Below the pieces are notes generated by a model that saw only the letters and a list, made by a program, of their open reading frames with translations, did no database searches and was not told the DNA's origin. The translations under genes and the position numbers were made by a program. From Tritrichomonas musculus (Eukaryota; Parabasalia; Tritrichomonadida; Tritrichomonadidae): 64,000 nucleotides of DNA. The stretch's first letter is position 1. Each line of letters begins with the position of its first letter. Location: positions 1-64,000 of the forward strand of contig JAPFFF010000085.1 of the NCBI GenBank assembly GCA_039105265.1, in the 5' to 3' direction. Shown one piece after another: positions 32,591-41,721 of the stretch.

Positions 32591-32908
32591 TTTTTGTTTT
32601 TGTTATTTTTTTTTTTTACAATTTTTAATAAATATATTAAGCTATACTAATCTTTTTTTTATTTTTGATATATATAAATATAAATAAATTGTTTTCTTTT
32701 TATAAACTGAATCAAGATATATAATTTGAAAATTGTGTTAATTAAAATTTTTCATACAATGGAATATATTTTAGTATAGATGGCATATTTTCCTAAAAAA
32801 AAAAAACAATTTTAATATTTTTATAATATAAAGTTTATATGAATCATTTGAAAAAAATCTTTGAAAAAATAATTATTTTTTCATAACGTAAAAAACCTAC
32901 ATAATTGA
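32591..32908. other. AT-rich spacer
   Basis: Intergenic sequence after the giant gene. It includes AATAAA-like words suitable for 3' end formation near 32627, and nothing else clear. Confidence 0.45.
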
Positions 32909-33002
32909 ATATATCCCAAATGATATATTCAATTATATTCAATTATCTAGGTATCACTTTTTGAGTTTTGTAAAATAATTGAATATATCATTTGGGATAT
33001 AT
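32909..33002. repeat. Perfect 28-bp inverted repeat just upstream of the CH-domain gene
   Basis: 32909-32936 and 32975-33002 are exact reverse complements (core TATCCCAAATGATATATTCA) separated by 38 bp. The right arm stops 6 nt before the ATG at 33009, so it must lie in the 5' leader or promoter. It may be a small inverted-repeat element or a structured regulatory site. Confidence 0.85.
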
Positions 33003-33008
33003 CCCTAA

Positions 33009-34201
33009 ATGAATACCACACACACAAACACAGAAATCATTCCTCAACAGATCAGAGCCTTCTCTAATTGGGTTTCAAGCAACTTATCACAGGCAAGATC
33101 TAACGTCAAAGTCAACGATGTCACAAAAGACTTCAAAAATGGTGTTGCCTTAGTTGAACTCTCTCAAATCCTCGTTGGCAAAAGCGATTCCCTCAACCTC
33201 GAACTTTCACCAAAACAAACAGATGACATTGTTCATAACTGCGACGTGGCAATCGACATGCTCACAAAGGACGGCGTCCACCTCCGCGGAATCTCCGGCA
33301 AAGAAGTCAGCGAGAACAAGGAGAAGTTCATTCTCGGCCTCGTCTGGACTCTCATTCTCCACTACTCAATCAGCAGGTCAGTCAGCTTCAGCAACGACAG
33401 GGGCAGCGTCGCCGACAGGACGAAGTTTTCCTCAGAATCAAAAGTGACGCACTACACAGCCGAGCTGCACTACAGGCAGGCGCTCATGCAGTGGGCCTTC
33501 GATCGCACGGAGGACTACCCGGACGTCACCGAGTTCCAGCCTTACTGCCTGTCTCTGTGCGCGCTCCTCGACTCCTTCTATCCGGACAGGATCAACTTCT
33601 ACCAGCTCGACCCAGAGAGCGCAGAGAAGAACGCGCAGGCCGCAATCAAAGCAATGCACGAACTCGGCATTCCCGTCGTGATCGGCCTCGCAGACACGCA
33701 GAGCGCAAAGATCGATGACAAGGCGCTTCTCACGCAGTTGGCTGCCATCAAGATCTCAATAGAAAAGCGCTCGCCGCTGGACGCCACGATCTCGAAGTCG
33801 CGGACACTGATCCTCGACGACGAGTTTGCCGCCCACAGGGAGGAAGGAGACAACCGCCGCTTCGCCGGCCGGAAGTTCGGCCTGATCATGACGCTGAAGG
33901 AGACAGACTACAGAAGCGGCGAGAAAATCAACCCGCAGACTGAGCAGGTCAGCCTCGGCGAGGAAGTCCAGCTCGCGCTGACGCTGACGAATTCAACCCG
34001 AACCCGCCCGAAGGAACGCCATTCTACGTCTTCCCATTCCACGGAAGGCACTACCAGCACTTCGTCTACAAGAGGGGAATGATTTACGCTCAGCAAAACG
34101 GGCACGTTGTCACTTACGCTGGAGGCAGCGAAACACTCGTTATGATGCCACCAAGCAGGACACTCAAAGCAAGACAGACATTCAGAATCCAGCTCATTTA
34201 A
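33009..34201 (+). pseudogene. Tandem calponin-homology actin-binding protein, frameshifted near the 3' end
   Basis: The first frame (33009-34082) encodes MNTTHTNTEIIPQQIRAFSNWV and then two CH domains: CH1 at about 14-122 (VALVELSQILVGKS, FILGLVWTLILHY) and CH2 at about 150-255 (ALMQWAFDRTEDYPDV, ALLDSFYPDRINF). This is the actin-binding pair seen in alpha-actinin and cortexillin types. Near 33985, in the repeated word GCTGACGCTGACG, the natural frame changes. The alternative frame continues DEFNPNPPEGTPFYVFPFHG and ends FRIQLI at 34201, with clear coding character. So the native protein was about 397 residues. From about 33250 on the gene is far richer in G+C than its surroundings, as in highly expressed genes with biased codons. 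A sequencing error is possible, in which case the gene is intact. Confidence 0.75.
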
Positions 34202-34390
34202 ATGCAAAATATTTAATTATATTTTAATTTAGATTATAGATTTTAAATAAACGAACAATCAATGGTATTCTTTTTTTTTTTTTTTTTTGTTAAAGTTTTT
34301 CAGCTCCAACAATATTTAAACACTAATGAACCACCTTAAAATTCAGTGAAACACTAATAATATATCGTTTTTTAAAGGATTCTTTCTTAT
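34202..34390. other. Spacer with T-run
   Basis: Short AT-rich 3' region with a run of about 19 T at 34271-34289. Confidence 0.5.
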
Positions 34391-34759
34391 AGGCTTGTTA
34401 TTCTCCGATTCTCGAGATCGATAGTTGATTGACTTTTTGATATCGATACATAATTATGCAGTGATTCTTGAGATCGATTTCAGAGATCGAGAATTTTTTT
34501 TTCTCAGCTTTTGAGATCAGAATTTTCAATTAAACTTTTTGATAAATATATGATCGTAATTTAATCTCAAATATTTCATAAAAAAGAATTGTTTTTTTGA
34601 TTTTAATCTTAAAATAAACATCAATACATTATATCATATATTTTTAAATATTATAAAATCACAAATACGAATTATAAAAAAGATAAATCTGTTTGAGATC
34701 TCGAGATCTCGGTAATTGATATCAAGTTTACAATTATTTTTATATCACATTTCATATCT
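34391..34759. mobile_element. Truncated MITE of the AGGCTTGTTAT family
   Basis: Begins AGGCTTGTTATTCTCCGATT and follows, in inverted orientation, the right and central part of the element at 19563-20588, including an undivided GAGATCTCGAGATCTC site. Similarity stops at CATTTCATATCT, so one end is missing. The fragment ends about 30 bp before the initiator-like box of the next gene and may supply promoter sequence. Confidence 0.75.
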
Positions 34760-34791
34760 TTATATCACTAAAACTTGGGAAATTTTTCTCT

Positions 34792-34796
34792 TCATT
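34792..34796 (+). promoter_or_regulatory. Initiator-like box TCATT of the GTPase gene
   Basis: TCATT lies 17 nt before the ATG at 34814. It argues for 34814 as the start rather than any upstream codon. Confidence 0.5.
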
Positions 34797-34813
34797 TTTT
34801 TATTTATTCTAGA

Positions 34814-36935
34814 ATGTTGAAGAGCATACATTCTAGACATTTGAAATCTTCTTCAGTTGTTAAATTAGTTTATGAAAATATCGATCGAATTAAAGTTTGC
34901 TTTTCTAAAGATATTGTTATTATTCTTGGACGAGAACAAACTGGTAAAAGTACAACAATAAACGCTTTACTCGGAGTTATCTTTGATATATGCGAAGAAG
35001 ATGATTCATATCTAAAACCAACTGATGAAAAAGATGTGAAAGCTCCAATGGGTTCATATAATAAAGGAGTGATGTGCACAGTTTTTCCTACTGCATATAT
35101 AGATAAAGAAAATAATATTATTTATTTAGATACACAAGGATTTTTCGGGACTGAAAAAATACCAGAATATGAAGCTGCTGCATCTATTTTACTTGATGCT
35201 GCTATTAGAGGTGCAAAAACTGTTAAAATCGTTTATTTAGAAGATTATAATCGCTTTCATGAAGGTTATACTGGAATTGCTGAATCAATCAAATTATTGA
35301 ATACAACTGTTAAAGACTTTGGTATTCCGATTTATTGCCTTTTCAATAAATATCGTCCATCATTCTATTCAATTAAGTCTTATATAGAAAAAAGCGATGA
35401 ACAAAAAAATGATTTTATTTGCAAGAAGCTTGTAGAAGATTCCAAAAAGGTTGTATCGGGTGTCAAAACCAGTTATTTAAATTTAATAGAACATTATAAA
35501 AGTTGTGAAAATATCGATGAAATGATTCCAAAAGAAAAAAATGTTAATTCACTGGAATTAAAAGGGGCCTGCTTAATTGAATTTAATTTTAATTGTGGCA
35601 GATTTGGATATATAGATCCAACATCTGAGTGGTCGGTTAATAATCTAAAAAATAAAATAATGAAGCTTCCAAGCATAGATAAAAAAGGTTTATCATTCAA
35701 TTATTCCAATGAAAACAGAATAAATTTCGAGAAAGAATTTGAATCTGATTTACGTTATAATATGATCCCAATATTAAATGACATCAATTTTTGCTTAAAA
35801 TATCCACCTGATTTAATTAGCAATTTGAATGATATAAATGCACTAAAAATTCAGAAAAATTGTGATTTGATTTCATTATTAGAAGAAGGATATGAAATAG
35901 ACCAAGAAAATATGGATGAAATAATGAAAATAAATGAAAATAAAAAAAAATGAAATTACTCATTTAATTCAAAATCACAGTGAAATTCTTGAAAGAATAA
36001 ACGTAAATATTGATAGAATACTAAGCCATCCTCCTGTAGAATACAGAAAATATCATTTTGATGAACCATTACTTATATTTTATTATTGGAGGAATCACAT
36101 TGTAAATCATTGTGATACTGTTCCAATTAAAACAATCAGTGAAAGACTAATGACCGGAACAATTAGAGAAAAATTAATCAATTTTGATTCATCAAAATAT
36201 AGGGAATCAAAGGAAAATGATGGAACTACGGTTTTTGAAATAAGAGACCAAAACAATCCTACTTTCAATTTTGAAGCTTCTTATTCATCTATGACTTTAA
36301 CTCAAAAGATTAAAACTTCAATAATTGTTCCTTCATCTTTTTTGGTTTCAATGAACCAAGATAAATTTTTATTGGCATTACCGCTTGGTATGCTTTTGAG
36401 ATATTTCTTACCAGAGAGTAATAATTGCTCTGGTGTAGTTACTATTTTTGCTCGTTACCAAGATATTGAAAAAGAAGCTCTTGAAAACAATAAAAACGAA
36501 AAAAGATATTTGGAGCAGAAAATAATTGAAGAGAAAAATGAACTTAAAAGAATTAACAAAAGTATGAAAGAAGATACGAAAAAGTTATTAATTAATCACA
36601 ATGAAGAATTGATTAGAAATATTAAAGAGTTACAAATTATCACCAAATTTGTCAGAGAAACATTATCAAAATTGAATGAAAAATGTGAAAATGAAACAAT
36701 CACTAATTTGAATGATAAATTGGCATTTTATTATCAAATATGCTGCATTTTATATGATGAATCCGAACAAAAAGAATCTATTCTTAATTTCAGAAAAGTA
36801 TATGAAATAATGAAAAATGCAAAACCCAAAGATCAAAATATTAATACAATAGAAATCATTGATGAATTTAAATTGAAAAATGTGAATTACTTATTTCCAT
36901 TAAATTTTGATAAAACCATAAAATATTTCATGTAG
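34814..36935 (+). pseudogene. Large GTPase-like P-loop protein with a frameshift at an A9 run
   Basis: The first frame (34814-35953) encodes a P-loop GTPase domain resembling the GB1/RHD3-atlastin group: GREQTGKST at residues 39-47 (P-loop), DTQGF at 106-110 (switch II DxxG) and NKYR at 178-181 in the place of the guanine-specificity NKxD, so base specificity may be altered. It ends NENKKK at a run of nine A (35942-35950). The overlapping frame continues KNEITHLIQNHSEILERINV to 36935 with a coiled coil (about 36490-36720). One base difference in the A-run would join both into a protein of about 706 residues. Mutation, sequencing error or slippage on the A-run can each explain it. The start at 34814 is supported by a TCATT box. 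Confidence 0.7.
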
Positions 36936-37170
36936 GCATTTACACCATGCAAAGTTACTCCAAAAAAAAAAAAAAAAAAAAAAATGATATTAAAATTTTA
37001 AAGCTCCTAAAAGGCACCGAATTAATAAAAATGCTTATCGCTTTTAAATCAATTATAGTTTTGTGTATTTATATTACTGATTCTGATCGTCCTTATTCAA
37101 TCTTTTTGAAAAGGTTTGTAGAAATATCATCAGAAAAAGGTAGTTATGAAAATTCAATACATCAACATTC
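36936..37170. other. Spacer with A-run, possible short coding remnant
   Basis: After the stop there is a run of about 23 A (36962-36984). A frame with moderately coding-like content (LIAFKSIIVLCIYITDSDRP) then reaches the MITE at 37180. I cannot support a gene. Confidence 0.35.
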
Positions 37171-37179
37171 AGTCTCAAT

Positions 37180-37807
37180 TATACCTTCTAATGGTAACCT
37201 AAAAAAATGGACCCGACCCGTTTTTTTCGGGTAGGGTAATTACCTACAATTCAAGTGAAGTGTTTAAGTATTACCCGATTATTTTTCTTTAATTATTCAT
37301 TTAATTTATAATAATAAATAATAAATATTAATTTTTTTCATTAAAAATTTTGATTTCTTGATTCATTTTCAATATCTGATTCTAACTTTAATGAAAATTT
37401 TCCTCTGAAAAAGCTGATATATATTCAATTTCAATTTTTTTTGATTTTATAATATTACTTTTATAACTTTATTCTAAACCCAACAAATAACATAATTAAT
37501 ATTAAATTTTCATATTATGATTATTATTCCATAAAAAAAATGATTTTTTTTGGAATCACTTAATTTGATATCATCCAAACATATGATATCGTAGCAAATT
37601 GCATCTCAAATATTATCAATAGAATATCTGACAAGAATAATAATAATATCATTAAAGAAATGGTCTGGTAAATAATTACCATCTTTATAAATGGCCGGGT
37701 AAAATTTTACCTTTAGGTAATATGTTATTTTCCTACCCAGGTAAAAAATGACCCTACCCAAGAAGGACCTGTCAAAAGGGGTCGGGTAGGTACCGCTTTC
37801 AAGGTCT
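37180..37807. mobile_element. 628-bp MITE with 9-bp target duplication, Mutator-like
   Basis: The GC-rich ends are imperfect inverted repeats: ACCTTCTAATGGTAACCT with GGACCCGACCCG on the left, and on the right, inverted, ACCTTGAAAGCGGTACCT with ACCCGACCCC. AGTCTCAAT lies directly outside both ends (37171-37179 and 37808-37816). A 9-bp duplication suggests the Mutator superfamily. Further GGGTAGGG/TACCCAGG words lie internally. There is no coding capacity. Confidence 0.75.
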
Positions 37808-37816
37808 AGTCTCAAT

Positions 37817-38434
37817 AATTAAAAAAAATGTTTGAATATTGACTTTTTTTTACTTCAAATGCTTTATTAATTGCTGTATAAAAATGATTGGAATATTTAA
37901 AAATTTGGATTATCAATCATAATCTTTATATAATGAAATTCAGATCGGTATTTTGCAATTTTATGTTAATCATCGAAAATTTTTTTTGTATAATCAAATA
38001 ATGATTTGTGATATGATAAATCCGTGTTCTCATTTATTTTTCTCAATCAGTTTTTAACCTTTTAATATTCTTTTTAGTGTGTTTAAAATATTGGTTTATT
38101 ATATTAAGGTTTACTTTTTATACCTAAATCAAAAAGTTTATCAAATGATTAATTCAAAATACACCAAAATAAAGGCATGTTCTATATTATATTAAGGTTT
38201 ACTTTTTAATATGAATAATTATATAAAATAATAAATGAAAATATTGAACAAGATATTCATTATATTTCAAGATTTTTTTTTTTTAAAAAATTTCATAAAA
38301 TATTAGGTGTTTAAACTTTTTAAATTATTTTTCAATAAGATAAAAACTTTTTGAATAATCTCAAATAAAAAGTTTTTTTAAAATTGAAAATTTTTAAAAA
38401 TTTTATTTATACAAATTTGGGCTTGGACATAAAG
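37817..38434. other. AT-rich spacer with a short direct repeat
   Basis: TTATATTAAGGTTTACTTTT occurs at about 38098 and again about 89 bp later near 38187. Nothing else recognised. Confidence 0.5.
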
Positions 38435-39832
38435 ATGGAAGAAAATATGTCTTTTGCGATACCTACTATTAATTTCAAAAGATTAATTGAACAAGATATC
38501 AGCGATAAATTCAAACTTATTATTGAGTATGGAGAAATACAAACAGAAATATACATTACATCTAATATAGCACGGCTTATATCACGAAAAATCAATGATA
38601 TTCATCACATTGATCCGACCATTAGTGAATATCATATAAAATACAGCAAAGAACTTTTAGAATTAAATAAATCTATAAACAACGACGATAAAAAAGAAGA
38701 AAAAGAAGAAATCGAAGAAATTAAAGAAATGATTAATTCTCTAATACGATCTACGAAAGAAGAAATCACAATTCAACCGAAAAATCAAAAAAAGTTCGAG
38801 TTTCTTCTTTTTTTGCTTGGTGAAAACAAAAAAGACAAAAACTTTTTTATCATTGAAAGTGACACAGAAGCTATTTCACTTTTAAACACCGAACTACATG
38901 ATATTGCTATTGAATATTTAAGCAAACATTTAATATCCATAATTGATAATGATAAGATGATCAAATTCAATTCTAAAATCATGCGTGAAATAATTGATAA
39001 GTATTTCGATGAGAAAAATAAAACAGAAAATGAAGAAAGCATTGACGAAATCAATGAACTATTCAACAAAATGAAAACTAAAGAAGAAAAAGAAATTGTG
39101 ATGCATTTTTTGCTTTGTCATGAATTTGAAAAATATAATCAAGAAATGATCGACTTTTTTTATCAAAACATCGATGATGATATAATTGAAAACGATTATA
39201 GTCGAATTATTTACATAATTAGACACCACCTTTGTTCATTGGTTCCAAAAAAATGTGAAACTAAAAATGATAAAATGACTGAATGCCAATTTAAAGGAGA
39301 TGAACTTGATGGCATTTTTAATCATTTGAGGCAAAAATTAGGTGATGAACTATATAATAATCAAATGATTAAATTTTCTGCAGGAGGATTTTTACATAAA
39401 TCATGTCCAATTACAAATTTATTTAAATATGATAAAGAAAATATAGATAAAACATTTTATAATTATTCAGGTGCATTTCCTAAAAGCGAATCAGATTCAT
39501 GGATTGAAATTGATTTAGGAGAAAGAAAAATAAATCTCACATCATATACAATTAGGACATGCGATCATACAGCTATTAATGGTTGTAAAGCAAAATCATG
39601 GCGAATTGTTGGATCTAATGATCATGAGCATTGGGATGTTTTGAGTCATCAAATAAACAGAACAGAACTTCAAGAACCTAAAAGTCAACATCGATTTGAA
39701 TGTGAAAGTAACAGCCAGTTTTATAAATACATTCGATATATTCAAGAAGAAACATCGAGTGATAATAGTACTTATAAATATAAGATTCATTACGCATGCA
39801 TTGAATTTTTCGGAACAATACTAGATCCATAA
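38435..39832 (+). CDS. BTB-like / F5-8 type C (discoidin) protein
   Basis: I take the ATG at 38435 (MEENMSFAIPTINFKRLIEQ); codons before it in frame are AT-rich leader without ATG. The 465-residue protein has a degenerate BTB-like N-terminus (about 20-85, with HIDPTISEYHI, a motif shared with the gene at 58567), an acidic Lys/Glu linker, a BACK-like helical middle and a C-terminal F5/8 type C domain at about 310-462. The latter is marked by FKGDELDGIFNHL, WIEIDLGERKINLTSYTIRT, SWRIVGSNDHEHWDVL and the terminal CIEFFGTI. There is no signal peptide, so this discoidin-fold domain is probably cytoplasmic. In trichomonads this is a large multigene family; ligand and role are unknown. Confidence 0.8.
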   Translation: MEENMSFAIPTINFKRLIEQDISDKFKLIIEYGEIQTEIYITSNIARLISRKINDIHHIDPTISEYHIKYSKELLELNKSINNDDKKEEKEEIEEIKEMINSLIRSTKEEITIQPKNQKKFEFLLFLLGENKKDKNFFIIESDTEAISLLNTELHDIAIEYLSKHLISIIDNDKMIKFNSKIMREIIDKYFDEKNKTENEESIDEINELFNKMKTKEEKEIVMHFLLCHEFEKYNQEMIDFFYQNIDDDIIENDYSRIIYIIRHHLCSLVPKKCETKNDKMTECQFKGDELDGIFNHLRQKLGDELYNNQMIKFSAGGFLHKSCPITNLFKYDKENIDKTFYNYSGAFPKSESDSWIEIDLGERKINLTSYTIRTCDHTAINGCKAKSWRIVGSNDHEHWDVLSHQINRTELQEPKSQHRFECESNSQFYKYIRYIQEETSSDNSTYKYKIHYACIEFFGTILDP

Positions 39833-39937
39833 CCATCAAAACAAACAAATTTAATCTATAATTGTTACATGCAATTGTAACATTTTTATAAAATAAAAAA
39901 AAATTTTTTTTGAAAAATTTTTGTTTATTTAACTTAA

Positions 39938-40108
39938 TTAAAATAAATTGAAACGATCAGTCAATTTCTTTGGAATCATGATTATTAATTCTTCACGAAA
40001 TTTTTTAATGTCTTTACTAATGATCTCCATTTCAGAGTTTTCGTCAAACTCAACAACAAGCATATTTGGGCAAAGTGAAAAAGCGTTTTCATCAACATTC
40101 TCTACATG
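39938..40108 (-). pseudogene. 3' scrap of a BspA-like LRR gene
   Basis: On the minus strand NAFSLCPNMLVVEFDENSEM followed by EIISKDIKKFREELIIMIPK is the end of the last TpLRR repeat and a C-terminal tail. Only the last 50-60 codons are present. Upstream, at about 40109, the sequence switches to the opposite-strand coiled-coil gene, so this is a rearrangement junction. Confidence 0.65.
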
Positions 40109-41235
40109 AGATTGAAAAGCAAAAAGAAACACTTGAAAGAGAACTTTCTAACATTAAATCACAACATTCACAAGAACTGAACGAACTGAGTATGAAATAC
40201 GATAAAGAAATTGAAACAATGAAAGCAACAATTAAAATGATTCTGCAATCGATTCAGTCAGCAACTGAAGAAATGAAATCGATTTTTGAACCGACAAAAG
40301 AACAAAACAAAAAACAAGAAAAAATGAATCAACAAATTATAAAAGAAGAAATTGAGAATATCAAATCACAGTATTCAACACAGCTGATTGAAATGAGTGC
40401 AAAGTACGAAAATGAAATCAAAATAATGAAAAATATGTTGAACACTGCACAATCAGCAATTGAAGGCATGAAACTTACATCACATCATTCACAACAACTA
40501 ATTGAAATGAATCAAAGGCACAATAATGAAATTGAATCAATAAAGAAAGCAATGAAAATGATGCAGCAATCGACACAGTCATCAATTTGTGACATTAAAT
40601 CAACACTTGAAATGAAAGAAGAACAGATTCAAAAAGTTATAAAAGAAAACGTTGAATTAAGAAATGTAATTTCACAACAAAGAAAAATCATTGAGCAAAA
40701 TCGAGTTCGAGCTAATCAAATAAAACAAGAACAAAATATTCAAACATTTGAATATATAAATGGCCATGAATTTGAAGGAATTTTTAATCATTTAAACAAA
40801 ATACGTGGATACAATTCTCATTTGGAAGGAATCATAAAAATTTCTTCAAATGGAGATGAATTTAATAATTGCTACCAAGTAATCGATAAAGATTTTAAAC
40901 AAAGTTTTTATCCAACAATGGATCCCAATTCATATCTTCAATTTGATTTTAAAGAGAAAAAAGTTTCTTTAAGCATGTATGCACTGAGACACAACGAAGA
41001 CTGGAATAAACTAATCAATTGGGAAATTATTGGCTCAAATGACTGTGTGAATTGGATACAGATAGATGAGCAGCATATCAATGCATGGAGAGGTTCACAA
41101 GTTGTTTTAACCTATCCAACAAATAATCAGGATTTTTACAGATATTTTAGAATCCGTTTGAAAGGCCCAGATTCTTTTGGCCAATATTATCTAGTATTAA
41201 CATCAATTGAATTTTTTGGCAAGCTCATGCAGTGA
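40109..41235 (+). pseudogene. 5'-truncated BTB/coiled-coil/F5-8C paralogue
   Basis: From about 40109 the sequence is nearly identical to the coiled-coil start of the gene at 41722 (EKQKETLERELSNIKSQHSQ). The BTB-like and BACK-like parts are missing; the first in-frame ATG is at 40192. What remains is a coiled coil of about 200 residues and a complete F5/8C domain (YINGHEFEGIFNHLNKI, SYLQFDFKEKKVSLSMYALR, NWEIIGSNDCVNWIQI, terminal SIEFFGKLMQ). The frame is open for about 347 codons from 40192, so a short product is conceivable, but the promoter was replaced by an inverted LRR gene end. Confidence 0.7.
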
Positions 41236-41529
41236 ATATTAATAATTGATAATTGATCTATAATAAATTATAATTCTGTTTTTAACTTTGGCTAAAAAGA
41301 ATTTTATTCCTAATTATTATTATTATTAAAATTCTGAGTATTTCGAGGTCTTTTTAAAATCAACTACTATAAAATAATATTTTTATCCTAAAATTTACTC
41401 TTTTTTATTCTTTTTGTTGTTTACATAATGATAATTTAAAAGTAAGCCTTCCAATTTGCTTTACATTTAAATAATGAAAAAATTAAAAATGAATTTATAA
41501 TAAAATAATATTTAAGAAAAGATAGTGGC
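41236..41529. other. Spacer, start of a segmental duplication
   Basis: AT-rich. From about 41350 it is nearly identical to the sequence from about 47210. Confidence 0.6.
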
Positions 41530-41616
41530 ATGGCTGCTTTACCAGTATGGGTACAAATGATTGCCCGACTTCACCATCTGGCAATGGCGAGCACGGACAA
41601 TTACAGGTTTTTTTAA
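41530..41616 (+). other. Conserved 28-codon open frame or gene scrap before the BTB gene
   Basis: A GC-richer island encodes MAALPVWVQMIARLHHLAMA then STDNYRFF and stop. The second copy at 47383 differs by a synonymous CCA/CCG change and then enters a T-run. The island also has an ATTGCC/GGCAAT stem. It may be the first exon-sized piece of a copied host gene, a small peptide gene or a structured leader. I do not recognise it. Confidence 0.4.
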
Positions 41617-41705
41617 AAAAAAAAATTGATAATTCAAAACTTGATCGTTTTTTTGGCGGTTAACCGCTCTATTTAAAAAGTCTTATCATAAACTTTTTAA
41701 AATTT

Positions 41706-41710
41706 TCATA
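41706..41710 (+). promoter_or_regulatory. Initiator-like box TCATA of the BTB gene
   Basis: TCATA fits TCAYW and lies 11 nt before the ATG at 41722; it is conserved in the duplicate at 47565. Confidence 0.5.
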
Positions 41711-41721
41711 GATAATTGAGA

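Noticed and set aside
33154-34207. Several long overlapping frames in the CH-domain gene, both strands
   Set aside because: Shadows caused by high GC and biased third positions; only the CH-domain frame and its continuation make domain sense.
41530-41620. tRNA or known snRNA in the GC-rich island
   Set aside because: No cloverleaf, no B-box and no match to U-RNA or SRP motifs that I know.
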